DNA from: an uncultured Litorivicinus sp.
GTDB taxonomy: Bacteria > Pseudomonadota > Gammaproteobacteria > Pseudomonadales > Litorivicinaceae
DNA: 64,000 nt
Reading direction: 5' to 3'
Assembly: GCA_902558075.1 (NCBI GenBank)
Contig: CACECO010000001.1
Location: 62,001-126,000 of the forward strand
Below the pieces are notes generated by a model that saw only the letters and a list, made by a program, of their open reading frames with translations, ran no database searches and was not told the origin of the DNA. Made by a program: the position numbers and the translations under genes. This document shows, piece by piece, positions 54,553 to 64,000 of the stretch (position 1 is the stretch's first letter; every line of letters begins with the position of its first letter).

Positions 54553-55685
54553 GACTCCCCTGAAAGTATCCGTTTAGTCCGCTGCATCGACATAATCAAA
54601 CCAAAACCAATCAACAACGAGACAATTGAAGTTCCACCATAACTAATTAATGGTAAAGGCACACCCACCACAGGCAAAACTCCACAAACCATTCCCACGT
54701 TGACGAAAACGTAAACGAAGAAGGTGAGCGTGATTGAACCAGAGAGAAGCCTCCCGAAGTTCCCTTGCGCACGCATCGTCAAGACTAAACAACGGCCTAG
54801 GATTAGTGCGTAAAGGATAAGTAAAACACTGATACCAACAAATCCCATTTCTTCGCCAAGTACTGCCACAATGAAATCGGTGTGTGACTCAGGAAGAAAC
54901 TTCAACTGGGCCTGCGTCCCTGCTGCATACCCCTTGCCGAACATCCCACCAGAACCCAAGGCCGTCATCGCCTGAATGGTATTCCATCCAGCTCCTAGGG
55001 GGTCGCTTTGCGGATCTAACAAAGTCATCACTCGAATTCGCTGGTAGTCATGCATGACCATCCAAAGGACAGGCAAAGCCGACAGACCAAAGCCACTGAG
55101 CAAAGCTAATAACCGCCACGAAATTCCCGCGAGGAAGATCGCAAAAAAACCTGAGCCGGCAATAATTATGCTAGTCCCTAAATCAGGTTGTTTTACGATC
55201 AAAGCAAAGGGAACAAGAATTAAAATGGCCGCAATCACCAACTGAGAAATCGATGGCGGAAGCTTCTGTCGAGTGAGCCACCATGCAACCATCGCCGGTA
55301 GCGCTAACTTCATCAATTCTGCTGGCTGGAATCGTGGAAGCCCAGGTAGATCAAGCCAACGCTGAGCACCTTTCGCCCCATCCCCAATAAGTAAGACTGC
55401 CACCAATAATAATGCTGCAAATAAAAAGACGAATGGCGTTACTTGGATAATTACATCACGACGTACCTGTGACAGCAGCGCCATAATAGCAATCCCAACA
55501 ATGACATGCGCTCCTTGACGAAGCACCATCGACAAACTTTGCCCTGACGCCGAATACAAAATGATCAAGCCATACAAGGCAGTGATCAAAATAAACAACG
55601 TGAGCAACGGATCTACGCCATAGCGTTGTGCGAAACGCTTCGGTTTGAATGACTCGATATGTCCTGTTTCAGTCGCTGTCAGCAT
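54549..55685 (-). CDS. rodA: Peptidoglycan glycosyltransferase RodA
   Basis: The 378-residue SEDS protein has about ten membrane segments. Family marks include LPRFQPAELMKLALP, VKQPDLGTSI and the C-terminal GVPLPLISYGGTSIV. It polymerises wall glycan with PBP2 during rod elongation. Its start overlaps the mrdA end by 17 bp. Confidence 0.96.
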   Translation of the reverse strand: MLTATETGHIESFKPKRFAQRYGVDPLLTLFILITALYGLIILYSASGQSLSMVLRQGAHVIVGIAIMALLSQVRRDVIIQVTPFVFLFAALLLVAVLLIGDGAKGAQRWLDLPGLPRFQPAELMKLALPAMVAWWLTRQKLPPSISQLVIAAILILVPFALIVKQPDLGTSIIIAGSGFFAIFLAGISWRLLALLSGFGLSALPVLWMVMHDYQRIRVMTLLDPQSDPLGAGWNTIQAMTALGSGGMFGKGYAAGTQAQLKFLPESHTDFIVAVLGEEMGFVGISVLLILYALILGRCLVLTMRAQGNFGRLLSGSITLTFFVYVFVNVGMVCGVLPVVGVPLPLISYGGTSIVSLLIGFGLIMSMQRTKRILSGES

Positions 55686-57555
55686 GCTTTGGTTCGAGAA
55701 TGCGTTGATTAATTTTTGCGATGTATTCGAAATCTGGCGGGCTTACACCCCCGTTCCGATCAAGCAACCAATAATCGAATACTTTTCGAGCAGCAGGCGC
55801 AGCTGTTGAACCGCCCGATCCTCCATTCTCGATAATCAGAGCAACCGCAATCCGGGGCGCGTCTGCAGGCGCAAATCCAACAAAAAGTGCGTGATCACGA
55901 AAACGCTCTTCAATCTCGTCCGCATCGTACTCCTCTTCCTGCCCAATACTAACCACCTGTGCTGTCCCAGTTTTACCTGCAATCCGGTAATTGAGACCAC
56001 GAGCCGCATCGCGCGCTGTTCCAGTTTCACCATGCAGAACACCTTCCATCGCATCAATCATTCGCTCCCAGTCCATCGACGTGCCTAGAGGCACGGGAGT
56101 GCCTGCATCGATATCTTCAAGCATCGAGAAATGTGGTTCGATAAAGTTTCCACGACGTGCTGTTGCTGTTGTTGCTGCCGCAAGTTGCAAAGGAGTTGTA
56201 ACCCAATAACCTTGACCAATTCCAGAGATCACTGTCTCCCCGAGATACCATGACTCATTTCTGGCAGCGCGCTTCCAATCTCGACTTGGAAGAATTCCGG
56301 GTAGATCACCCTCAATATCACGACCTTGCCGACGTCCGAATCCAAAATGCTTCATACCCTCCGACATTTGGTCGATCCCGAGTCGAACAGACATATCATA
56401 AAAGTATGTATCGCATGACTCTATTATGGCCTTGTTCATACTAACCCGACCGTGGCCCCACTCCTTCCAGTCACGATATTTGTGGTCGTTTCCTGGCAAC
56501 TGAAAAAAGCCTCGGGAAAAATATTCAGATTTCCAATTCACTGCACCATAGTGCAGACCGACCAATCCAATCATCGGTTTAATCGTCGACCCTGGGGGAT
56601 ATTGTCCACGTAAAGCCCGGTTGAATAAAGGCGTATCGCGATCAACCTGAAGTGCCGAGTATTCAGCCTGGCTGATCCCACCAATGAATGAGTTCGCATC
56701 GTAAGTCGGCGCACTGGCGAGTCCTAAAATGCCGCCGTTCATCGGATCAATAGCGACGATCGCTCCGCGTTTATCTCCGAGGACGTCATACAGTTTGGCA
56801 GTCAACCCAATATCCAGATGCAAAGGGATGTCTGCGCCGGGTATTGGGTCCTCTCGATCCACTGATCGCATGATCTGACCTCGAGCGCTCGTTTCGACGC
56901 GCTCAACGCCAACTTGGCCTAACAGCGTATCTTCATACGCTTTCTCGATCCCTAATTTACCAATGGTCTCTGTACCGGCGTAGCGGCTTTCTTCAATATG
57001 TTTCAACTCATCGAGTGATAATCGCCCAACATATCCAAGACTGTGCGCCGTCAAACCCCCAAACGGATAGTAGCGGGTTGGCCGAGCCTCCATTTGCAAT
57101 CCCGGAAACCGAAACAAATCAACCGCAATCCGTGCCGCATCAGATTCCGATAAATCGTCTTTAACAACGACTGGATCACGCGGCCTGCGCCGGGTCTGCA
57201 AGTTTTTAGCAAAACGCTCCACATCGCTATCCGTGAATTCAATACGCTGTCTGACCTCCGCAATCAGTTCATCTAAATCGGTCACCTCTTCCGGAATCAA
57301 CAACAACTGCAGGTTGGGTCGATTCTCGGCCAAAACCACGCCATTACGGTCAATGATTAGGCCGCGTGCAGGTCCAACGGGTAGCGTTTGTAATCGGTTT
57401 GCTTCGGACGCCGTTTGAAATCGCTCTGTTTCAACCAATTGAAGCCATATAAGTCTCGCCAATAGTAACGACAGAAGAAGTACACCGCCAAGAGCAGCAA
57501 TAACGACTCGCGACTGAGTAAGATTCTTTTCACGAACACCGGTTGAAAGTTCCAA
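55669..57555 (-). CDS. mrdA: Penicillin-binding protein 2
   Basis: The 628-residue class B transpeptidase has one N-terminal membrane segment (VVIAALGGVLLLSLLLA). The pedestal domain runs from the middle of the N-terminal half. Catalytic motifs are SxxK in PPGSTIKPM, SxN as SCD in IIESCDTYFYDM, and KTG in AGKTGTAQ. It crosslinks the lateral wall with RodA. The gene starts 2 bp after the rlmH stop. Confidence 0.96.
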   Translation of the reverse strand: MELSTGVREKNLTQSRVVIAALGGVLLLSLLLARLIWLQLVETERFQTASEANRLQTLPVGPARGLIIDRNGVVLAENRPNLQLLLIPEEVTDLDELIAEVRQRIEFTDSDVERFAKNLQTRRRPRDPVVVKDDLSESDAARIAVDLFRFPGLQMEARPTRYYPFGGLTAHSLGYVGRLSLDELKHIEESRYAGTETIGKLGIEKAYEDTLLGQVGVERVETSARGQIMRSVDREDPIPGADIPLHLDIGLTAKLYDVLGDKRGAIVAIDPMNGGILGLASAPTYDANSFIGGISQAEYSALQVDRDTPLFNRALRGQYPPGSTIKPMIGLVGLHYGAVNWKSEYFSRGFFQLPGNDHKYRDWKEWGHGRVSMNKAIIESCDTYFYDMSVRLGIDQMSEGMKHFGFGRRQGRDIEGDLPGILPSRDWKRAARNESWYLGETVISGIGQGYWVTTPLQLAAATTATARRGNFIEPHFSMLEDIDAGTPVPLGTSMDWERMIDAMEGVLHGETGTARDAARGLNYRIAGKTGTAQVVSIGQEEEYDADEIEERFRDHALFVGFAPADAPRIAVALIIENGGSGGSTAAPAARKVFDYWLLDRNGGVSPPDFEYIAKINQRILEPKHADSD

Positions 57556-57557
57556 CC

Positions 57558-58019
57558 CTAACTCCTGTGGTATGGATGTCCTTGCCGGACACTATCAGCT
57601 CGATACAGTTGCTCAACAACAACGACTCGGGCCAACGGATGAGGAAAGACCAGTTTAGACAAACTCCATAAACTGTCTGCACGTTGCCTCATGTCCTCAC
57701 ACCATCCATCTGAACCGCCTATAGCAAAGACCAAAGAACGGCCCGAGAGTTCCCATTGCGTAATTTGGTCTGCTAACTCAATAGTAGAGTATAACCGTCC
57801 ACGTTCGTCCAAAAGGATTAAAAAATCATTGGCTTTCATTCGGTCCATGAGTTTCTTTTGATGTTCTGCTTGTGCTTCAGCACCGGCTTTCTTCGATGCC
57901 GTGATTTCCTCAATCTGAATTTTGAATTGGTGTCGGAAACGCGGTAAGTAATCGGCGCACGCATCAGAAACCCAAGCTGGCATCTTTTTTCCAATCGTTA
58001 TCAGCCGTACCTCTGCCAT
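57558..58019 (-). CDS. rlmH: 23S rRNA pseudouridine-1915 N3-methyltransferase
   Basis: The 153-residue SPOUT methyltransferase has the knot segment LVFAIGGSDGWCEDM and the C-terminal LSKLVFPHPLARVVVVEQLY followed by QGHPYHR. It methylates pseudouridine 1915 in helix 69. It lies 5 bp after rsfS. Confidence 0.96.
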   Translation of the reverse strand: MAEVRLITIGKKMPAWVSDACADYLPRFRHQFKIQIEEITASKKAGAEAQAEHQKKLMDRMKANDFLILLDERGRLYSTIELADQITQWELSGRSLVFAIGGSDGWCEDMRQRADSLWSLSKLVFPHPLARVVVVEQLYRADSVRQGHPYHRS

Positions 58020-58024
58020 TGATG

Positions 58025-58378
58025 CTAGCTGTCCTCAGCCGAATCTCGGCCGCGACGATCCCAGAGTCTTTCAAGATCATAGAATTCACGAATAGGTGGC
58101 TGCATGACATGAAGAACAACTGAATCGAAATCAACCAGTACCCATTCAGCCGTATCAGCACCCTCGCTACCAAGAGTACCAACGCCATGCTTCACTTTCA
58201 TTTCTTGAACTACATGATTGGCAAGAGACTTCACATGACGACTCGATGTTCCACTGGCAATCACCAACCAATCGGTGACAGAGGTCTGCCCTCTCACATC
58301 AACAATTCGAATATCCAGGGCCTTAAGATTCTCAAGGGCACCCACGATCGATTGGGTCAAATCAATTTCTTCAGTCAT
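58025..58378 (-). CDS. rsfS: Ribosomal silencing factor RsfS
   Basis: The 117-residue DUF143 protein has DIRIVDVRGQTSVTDWLVIASGTSSRHVKSLA and GAEWVLVDFDSVVLHVM-like sequence (TAEWVLVDFDSVVLHVM). It binds L14 and blocks subunit joining when nutrients are short. It overlaps nadD as ATGA. Confidence 0.95.
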   Translation of the reverse strand: MTEEIDLTQSIVGALENLKALDIRIVDVRGQTSVTDWLVIASGTSSRHVKSLANHVVQEMKVKHGVGTLGSEGADTAEWVLVDFDSVVLHVMQPPIREFYDLERLWDRRGRDSAEDS

Positions 58379-58998
58379 TCAGTGTCCTGATACAAACGGT
58401 GCTGCCTGATATACTCAGCAATTTCTGGTGGTACGGGAAGTACGTGCTCATCTTTTGCAATCAGCTCTCGCACACCAGTTGATGAAACCGGCACATCTGG
58501 CGTGTTCAAAAACGCAAGCAAACCGCTTCCGATTTCACTCATTTCACACAGATGATCGGTACATCGATACGTAGATAAGATATGGGGGATTTCAACGCGC
58601 TGATCCGCGCGATTGAGGATGCACAAGTGGCTAAGCTCAGCGAGTAATTCAGGTCGATACCATTGATCAACGGCACCGGCTGCATCGGCGCCCAAACACA
58701 AAACTAGTGATTCGCCTGTACCAAACTGTTCTCTGAAAGCACGCAGTGTGTCCACCGTATAACTTGGCCCGCTACGATCGAGCTCGATCGCATTGACCAC
58801 GGTTTGAAACATTCCGTCCATCGCTGCTTTTAGCATCGCCAACCGATGTTCGGACGATGCCAGGCACGCTCGATGCGGCGGTTCATGGTTGGGTATGACG
58901 TGGACAGTTGCATTCGGAAAGGTACGCACCAAGCTCTTCACCATCATGATATGGCCGTCATGAACTGGATCAAAGGTTCCGCCAAACAGCACCTGCAC
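58375..58998 (-). CDS. nadD: Nicotinate-nucleotide adenylyltransferase
   Basis: I choose GTG 58998 (MQVLFGGTFDPVHDGHI), sharing one base with the proA stop (TAGTG); a longer frame to 59034 sits inside proA. The 207-residue enzyme has GGTFDPVHDGH for nucleotide binding and the C-terminal STGVRELIAKDEHV. It forms NaAD in NAD synthesis. Confidence 0.95.
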   Translation of the reverse strand: MQVLFGGTFDPVHDGHIMMVKSLVRTFPNATVHVIPNHEPPHRACLASSEHRLAMLKAAMDGMFQTVVNAIELDRSGPSYTVDTLRAFREQFGTGESLVLCLGADAAGAVDQWYRPELLAELSHLCILNRADQRVEIPHILSTYRCTDHLCEMSEIGSGLLAFLNTPDVPVSSTGVRELIAKDEHVLPVPPEIAEYIRQHRLYQDTE

Positions 58999-60245
58999 TA
59001 AGCGCGCACCTGTCCTTCTCCAAAAACGATCCATTTTTGATTAGTTAGCGCTTCAAGACCAACCGGACCACGTGCATGAATGCGGTCAGTCGAAATACCG
59101 ATTTCTGCACCAAGCCCATACTCAAATCCATCTGCAAAACGAGTCGAGGCATTTGCAATGACCGAAGATGAGTCAACTGCCCGCATGAAATGACGCACGG
59201 TTCCGTAGTTTGTCGATATGATGGCATCGGTGTGGTGCGAGCCATACTGATTGATGTGTTCGATAGCCTCATCGACTGATGACACCACCTTAATTGCGAC
59301 GACAGGGCCTAGATATTCTTGATACCAATCTTCTTCAGTGGCATTCGATACTGAAGGCAAGATCGCACAGACACGCTCGCATCCGCGAATCTCAACCTCA
59401 TACGGTTTAAGCACTGCATCGAGGGCTGGAAGCAAGGTCTTGACGACGGCTTCGTGAATCAAAAATGACTCTGCAGCATTGCAAACGCCATAACGATGGG
59501 TCTTGGCATTCTCCAGTATTTGAAGAGCCTTTTGCTGATCACTTTCTGTATCGACGTAAACATGACAATTGCCGTCTAAGTGCTTGATAACAGGCACTTT
59601 TGCTTCTTTTGAAATTCGTTCAATCAAGCCTTTGCCACCGCGAGGAATGATCACATCACACATCGGATGATCACCCCCAATCATCGCACCAACGAACTCA
59701 CGATCTGCGGTTGGTGCCACTTGGACACAAGCCTGAGGCAGACCGACCGACGTCAAGCCAGTAGCAATACATTGGACAATTGCTTGGTTGGAGTGAAACG
59801 CTTCACTGCCGCCTCTTAAAACACACGCATTACCTGACTTCAGGCAGAGAGCGGCTGCATCGATGGTCACATTCGGACGTGACTCATAAATGATCCCAAT
59901 AACACCGAGTGGCTGTCGCATGAGACCGACTTCAATTCCCGATGGACGACGCGTCATACGTGAAACTTCACCAACCGGATCAGGTAACGCAACAATTTGC
60001 TCAACACCCTCAATCATCACGTCGATACGGGCATTATTTAACTCCAATCGATCGAGCAACGCTTCATCAAGCCCGTTATCCCGGGCCGCCTCAAGGTCCA
60101 TCTGATTAGCTTCGAGAATTTGAAAGCGCGACCCTGCGATTGCATCACGGATCGCCAAAAGTGCCGCATTTTTGGTATTGGTGGATGCGGTCGTGATGGT
60201 CGTTCGCACCGCTTTGGCTTTTTTACCTATCTGTTGGTAGTTCAT
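58998..60245 (-). CDS. proA: Gamma-glutamyl phosphate reductase
   Basis: The 415-residue enzyme reduces glutamyl-5-phosphate in proline synthesis. Marks are [47 protein letters not shown] and the catalytic Cys in [13 protein letters not shown]. The gene is upstream of nadD in the wall/NAD operon, as in many Gammaproteobacteria. No proB is adjacent. Confidence 0.97.
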   Translation of the reverse strand: MNYQQIGKKAKAVRTTITTASTNTKNAALLAIRDAIAGSRFQILEANQMDLEAARDNGLDEALLDRLELNNARIDVMIEGVEQIVALPDPVGEVSRMTRRPSGIEVGLMRQPLGVIGIIYESRPNVTIDAAALCLKSGNACVLRGGSEAFHSNQAIVQCIATGLTSVGLPQACVQVAPTADREFVGAMIGGDHPMCDVIIPRGGKGLIERISKEAKVPVIKHLDGNCHVYVDTESDQQKALQILENAKTHRYGVCNAAESFLIHEAVVKTLLPALDAVLKPYEVEIRGCERVCAILPSVSNATEEDWYQEYLGPVVAIKVVSSVDEAIEHINQYGSHHTDAIISTNYGTVRHFMRAVDSSSVIANASTRFADGFEYGLGAEIGISTDRIHARGPVGLEALTNQKWIVFGEGQVRA

Positions 60246-60294
60246 GATCGCTCCGCTGTAATGCGAAGATTATACCGTGGGTTGTCATGGGATA

Positions 60295-60897
60295 TCAGGC
60301 GTCACGCCCTTGAATTTGGAGTTTCGTGATCTCGACTTCTAATTCAGCAAGTCTCAGTAGTGGGTCACTGATCTCAAAAAATGACTGCTTCACTTCGTTA
60401 TCAAGTGGCAAAAGTTCAGTGAGCCGCGCGCTCACTTCCGTTGCGTCGGTGTAATCAATATCTCCGTATAAGCCCCGCACGGCTGGGTGGACTTGAAGAC
60501 TCTTCAACAACTCAACCAGACCAGAATGATCGGTGGGTACTTCAACAGATACTTCCATCGGAATATCTGCTGCATCCGCAAGCCATAAGCCATCTTCGCA
60601 CTGCCTGGGATTGAACAGCTGCTGTTTGCGCTCTCCGACAGCCAGAATTCCAAGCAGTCCGTTGCTTAATTGATCAAAATCACAAATCGAGACTTCACAA
60701 CCAAGATCTGCGAATCCTTCAGACCGTGACATTGTCACAATGAAGCTTCCACCCTCTCGCATGCATGAGCCGACCATATCCAAGTACCGCGCTTCAAAAA
60801 TCTGAAGCGGTAGACGGCCGCCTGGAAACAAAACCAGCGGTAATGGGAAAAGCGGTTTGGTCACAGCAACCTCAGGCCGGATTGATTCAAAGATCAT
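60295..60897 (-). CDS. LON substrate-binding domain protein
   Basis: I choose ATG 60897 (MIFESIRPEV), giving 200 residues; the longer frame overlaps mpl. The protein is the stand-alone N-terminal domain of Lon: PLPLVLFPGGRLPLQIFEARYLDMV and VGERKQQLFN. No AAA+ or protease domain follows. Such proteins have no settled role. It follows mpl by 31 bp. Confidence 0.88.
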   Translation of the reverse strand: MIFESIRPEVAVTKPLFPLPLVLFPGGRLPLQIFEARYLDMVGSCMREGGSFIVTMSRSEGFADLGCEVSICDFDQLSNGLLGILAVGERKQQLFNPRQCEDGLWLADAADIPMEVSVEVPTDHSGLVELLKSLQVHPAVRGLYGDIDYTDATEVSARLTELLPLDNEVKQSFFEISDPLLRLAELEVEITKLQIQGRDA

Positions 60898-60928
60898 GGA
60901 AGTTACTGTGCGGATGTTTCTAAATTTT

Positions 60929-62257
60929 TCAACGCTCCTGCAAGCGTTGAACCACTCGCCTTTGGATCCCGGAAAATCCGCCGTTAGACATAAATACGAT
61001 TTGCCCGGTCGTTTGCCCAACCAAGTCACGCTCTAGACTCAATAAATCAGTCATGACACTCGAGGTTCCATCAGATCGCTCAAGTACAGAAGTATCCCAC
61101 TCAGTTTCAGTCGACAACACCCAAATGACGCGATCAGCACAAGCGGTTGAATCTAAAAGTGCACTGCCATGAATACCTACCTTCATCGTATTCGAACGCA
61201 ATTCAATCACCGCAATCAACGGACCGTGAGTTGCATCATATTCACTGAGTGCATTTAGAGTTGTTTCGATCGCCGTTGGATGATGCGCAAAGTCATCCCA
61301 AATCTTCAAATAAGCTGTCTCATACAAAAGATTCAGTCTGCGATCCACGCCTTCAAAAAAAGCAAGTGCACTGAATGACTGACTCATCGGTAGATCGATC
61401 GCATGCGCCATTGCGACAGCGAGTTCTGCGTTATGTGCATTATGAGTACCACGCATCGTCCATCGAACTGACTTGTTAAGACTATCACAGATCAATTCAT
61501 TGGAATTTGCAACGAACTCAATCTCGGTATTTTGTCCAATTCGTCTCTGGCGAGACCAGCAGCCGCGAGCTAAGACGCGGTCGATCGCCTCAACTCCGGA
61601 TCGACTGATCACACAACCAGATCCCGGAACTCGGCGAATTACATGGTGAAATTGCGTCTCAATCGCTGTCAGGTCGGCAAAAATATCGGCGTGATCAAAC
61701 TCTAGATTGTTGATCCCCAAAATATCGGGGTGGTAGTGCACAAATTTTGATCGCTTATCAAAAAACGCAGTGTCGTATTCGTCCGCCTCCACGACAAAAT
61801 ATTGTCCACTCCCAAGGCGAGCTGAAACACCAAAATTTCGGGGGACACCACCAATCAAAAATCCTGGCTCTAGACCGTGGGACTCCAAAATCCACGCAAG
61901 CATACTGGTGGTCGTAGTTTTGCCATGAGTGCCCGAGACTGCAAGTACCGTCATATCAGTCGTCAGACGGCCTAGCAGCTCGGGACCAGAGACAAACGGG
62001 ATTTTCCGATCCAAAACAGCCTCAATGACTGGTTTGCCGCGCGACATGGCATTACCAATCACAACCATGTCTAGATCATCAGTCAGAACGCTTGTGTCAA
62101 AGCCCTCATGCAGAACAATCCCGGCATCTCGAAGCTGATCTGACATCGGGGGATACACATGCTGGTCTGAACCCGCTACGTCCCAACCCTTTTGGTGGCA
62201 TAGTTGTGCGAGGCCACCCATAAAAGTACCGCAGATGCCAAGGATATGGATTTTCAA
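60929..62257 (-). CDS. mpl: UDP-MurNAc tripeptide ligase Mpl
   Basis: I choose TTG 62257 (MKIHILGICGTFMGGLAQLC), since the family starts here and GAGAGA lies upstream; the longer frame is unsupported. The 442-residue Mur ligase has the ATP site SGTHGKTTTTSML and EADEYDTAFFDKRSKFVHY. It reattaches recycled L-Ala-gamma-D-Glu-mDAP to UDP-MurNAc. It is divergent from ppa. Confidence 0.94.
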   Translation of the reverse strand: MKIHILGICGTFMGGLAQLCHQKGWDVAGSDQHVYPPMSDQLRDAGIVLHEGFDTSVLTDDLDMVVIGNAMSRGKPVIEAVLDRKIPFVSGPELLGRLTTDMTVLAVSGTHGKTTTTSMLAWILESHGLEPGFLIGGVPRNFGVSARLGSGQYFVVEADEYDTAFFDKRSKFVHYHPDILGINNLEFDHADIFADLTAIETQFHHVIRRVPGSGCVISRSGVEAIDRVLARGCWSRQRRIGQNTEIEFVANSNELICDSLNKSVRWTMRGTHNAHNAELAVAMAHAIDLPMSQSFSALAFFEGVDRRLNLLYETAYLKIWDDFAHHPTAIETTLNALSEYDATHGPLIAVIELRSNTMKVGIHGSALLDSTACADRVIWVLSTETEWDTSVLERSDGTSSVMTDLLSLERDLVGQTTGQIVFMSNGGFSGIQRRVVQRLQER

Positions 62258-62439
62258 TATGCATTCTCTCTCATTCGTCTTAAAGATAGTGTCATTGCGC
62301 GCCGCAAACAGCAACGAGCGATCTTTTACCATTTTACGATGGCGATTCCTGAGCGTATCGGTTGAAATACAGACTGAAGCACCGGACACTTGCCGTCTAC
62401 AAATGCATCGATTCGATCTATTAACCATCTGAGGACCTT

Positions 62440-62967
62440 ATGAGCTTCAATGATATTCCTGCCGGAAAGGACATCCCAAACGACATCTACGTCGCAATTG
62501 AAATCCCGTCAAACTCAACGCCAATCAAGTATGAAATCGAAAAAGAATATGACGCCGTATTCGTCGATCGGTTCATGGCAACACCTATGTTCTACCCAGC
62601 GAACTACGGTTATGTACCTAATACACTTGCAGACGACGGAGATCCGCTCGACGTATTGGTGGTAACACCTTACCCCGTGCAGCCGGGGTCAATCATTCGT
62701 GCTCGTCCAATTGGTATTTTGGATATGAGCGACGAGGCCGGTCGCGACTCAAAAGTGCTGGCGGTACCGCATCATAAGTTGACTGAACTTTATAAGGATG
62801 TGAAAGAGCCTAGAGACCTGGGGTCGTTGCTTCTCGATCAAATCGCCCACTTCTTCGAGAACTATAAAGATCTCGAAGCGGACAAATGGGTCAAAGTCGA
62901 CGGTTGGCGTGGATCTGGTCCAGCTCGCGACGCTGTGATTGCCTCGGTCGAAGCAGCTAAAACGTAA
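62440..62967 (+). CDS. ppa: Inorganic pyrophosphatase (family I)
   Basis: The 175-residue enzyme has [40 protein letters not shown] and [10 protein letters not shown], the metal- and phosphate-binding set of soluble family I enzymes. GAGG lies 7 nt before the ATG. It hydrolyses pyrophosphate in the cytoplasm. Its TAA abuts the convergent DUF2333 stop. Confidence 0.97.
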   Translation: MSFNDIPAGKDIPNDIYVAIEIPSNSTPIKYEIEKEYDAVFVDRFMATPMFYPANYGYVPNTLADDGDPLDVLVVTPYPVQPGSIIRARPIGILDMSDEAGRDSKVLAVPHHKLTELYKDVKEPRDLGSLLLDQIAHFFENYKDLEADKWVKVDGWRGSGPARDAVIASVEAAKT

Positions 62968-63987
62968 TCAACCCTGCGCCAACAGTGCACGCAAGTCCGA
63001 GATGGCTGCGTGCGCTCTGGAAATGTAACTGGCCATCACTAGAGAGTGGTTCGCAAAAACCCCAAATCCAGAGCCATTGAGAATTATCGGCGACCAAACA
63101 GTTTGCTGAGTCGCTTCTAATTCGCGAATCACTTGTTTAAGCGATACACGCGCGTTCTTTTTATCGAGAACCGAACCAAAATCTTTTTCGATCGCGTTCA
63201 GTATATGTAACAAAGCCCAAGCTGAGCCCCGCGCTTCAAAAAAGATATCGTCAATTTTGAGCCATGGCGTTTTAACCATCCGTTCTGACACATCCTGTGT
63301 CGATTGGCCCGCTGCAGGATCACCCGCTAAATCTGTATTAAATCTCGTTTGCCCAACGCTTGCCGATAATCTTTGACTCAGCGAACCGAGGCGCGTCTCG
63401 ACATCAGCCAAATAGTTACGGAGGTTATCTGCGCGTGCATAGAGTTGTGCATTCTCCCCCGGTGTTGCCAATCGGCCATGATATGACTTCAATGACTCGA
63501 CTGCTTTTAGGTAGCTTGACTCAGCAGAAGGGAACCATTTCCCGCTGTCGTAGTTCAGGGCAGGCTCAGCGACCACCAGATCAGCATCCTCAGTCGACTG
63601 AGACTGACTACGTGACAAATCTTTACGTAATGCTCGGGCCAGATCTCGCACCTGGACCAATGTCCCAAATTCCCAGTTAGGCATATTGTCGAGCCAAAGC
63701 CCTGGTGGTGTCACGTCGTTCGATAGATAGCCACCAGGCTTATCCAGTAAAGTCTCGGTGATGAAGATCAAGGTTCCAACGGTGGCGCTACCTATCGTGA
63801 CCTGATGATCAACAGGTATCGTCTCTTCCAAGATCTCTTCGATCCGTTGTTGTTGAGGTGGCTGACTCCAGTGGATCCCCAACAACACTGCGCCGAGCAA
63901 ATACAACACCGCAGCACCCCCGCCCGCGACGATCCATGTTGATTGGTTACCGAGATTGGCCAGCCGGTTCTTCAAAGCTTCGAGCAT
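62968..63987 (-). CDS. DUF2333-family membrane protein
   Basis: The 339-residue protein has one N-terminal membrane segment (WIVAGGGAAVLYLLGAVLLGI) and a soluble part probably in the periplasm. LLDKPGGYLSNDVTPPGLWLDNMPNWEFG and GSAWALLHILNAIEKDF are characteristic of DUF2333. Function is unknown. The last 13 bp of the window beyond it hold nothing identifiable. Confidence 0.88.
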   Translation of the reverse strand: MLEALKNRLANLGNQSTWIVAGGGAAVLYLLGAVLLGIHWSQPPQQQRIEEILEETIPVDHQVTIGSATVGTLIFITETLLDKPGGYLSNDVTPPGLWLDNMPNWEFGTLVQVRDLARALRKDLSRSQSQSTEDADLVVAEPALNYDSGKWFPSAESSYLKAVESLKSYHGRLATPGENAQLYARADNLRNYLADVETRLGSLSQRLSASVGQTRFNTDLAGDPAAGQSTQDVSERMVKTPWLKIDDIFFEARGSAWALLHILNAIEKDFGSVLDKKNARVSLKQVIRELEATQQTVWSPIILNGSGFGVFANHSLVMASYISRAHAAISDLRALLAQG

Positions 63988-64000
63988 GGTTAATCCGTTT

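Noticed and set aside
62258..62428. Extended mpl start at 62428
   Set aside because: The Mur-ligase fold begins at KIHILGICG; the 57 extra residues lack similarity and would occupy the shared mpl/ppa promoter region.

Overview
The window reads as a chromosomal segment of a heterotrophic, probably marine, gammaproteobacterium. The right part (about 33.8-64 kb) carries the conserved gammaproteobacterial block miaB-ybeZ-ybeY-corC-lnt-leuS-lptE-holA facing lipB-ybeD-dat-dacA-rlpA-mltB-rodA-mrdA-rlmH-rsfS-nadD-proA. Next to it lie mpl, ppa, prc, apeB, hemH and azlCD. Genus-level placement is not possible by eye; an Oceanospirillales/Pseudomonadales-type lineage fits the gene order.

The left part (0-26 kb) is a catabolic region. 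0-5.1 kb is a minus-strand operon for C3/C4 dicarboxylates: TRAP transporter dctPQM, a maleate-isomerase-like enzyme, malonyl-CoA decarboxylase and the start of a malonyl-CoA synthetase-like gene. Its divergent GntR/FCD regulator is a pseudogene. It is followed by a decayed type II haloacid dehalogenase, a D-tartrate-dehydratase-like enolase and a hidden 49-codon membrane ORF. A four-module rhodanese protein coupled to a nitroreductase, and an alpha/beta hydrolase with a TSUP permease, come next.

11.8-25.6 kb holds a second catabolic cluster. It has LeuCD-like hydratase subunits, an MLE-type enolase-superfamily enzyme, a TauD-type dioxygenase, an ornithine-cyclodeaminase-like protein, an isocitrate-lyase-family C-C lyase and a tripartite tricarboxylate transporter (TctCBA). 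It also has an SDR without its catalytic Tyr, an MmgE/PrpD protein, a family III CoA-transferase, a crotonase without either catalytic Glu, and an intact GntR/FCD regulator. A 12-bp motif, ATTGT-NN-ACAAT, stands in front of gntR, tctC, the lyase gene, leuC and the TSUP gene. I propose it is the regulator's operator and that it ties these genes into one regulon for an unidentified, probably branched, di- or tricarboxylate.

26.18-31.64 kb is a dead integrative element in a CAT-anticodon tRNA gene. A 62-bp exact repeat of the tRNA 3' part flanks it, and a second integrase start lies beyond the right repeat, indicating a former tandem array. One deletion fused the 3' ends of the integrase and the primase/helicase gene and removed the catalytic end of both. 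Cargo includes an M48 metalloprotease lipoprotein and a small secreted protein. 31.6-34.8 kb is mostly decayed DNA with a hidden 50-codon membrane protein, a MAPEG gene and two diverged copies of a decayed gene, each ending in the same terminator stem.
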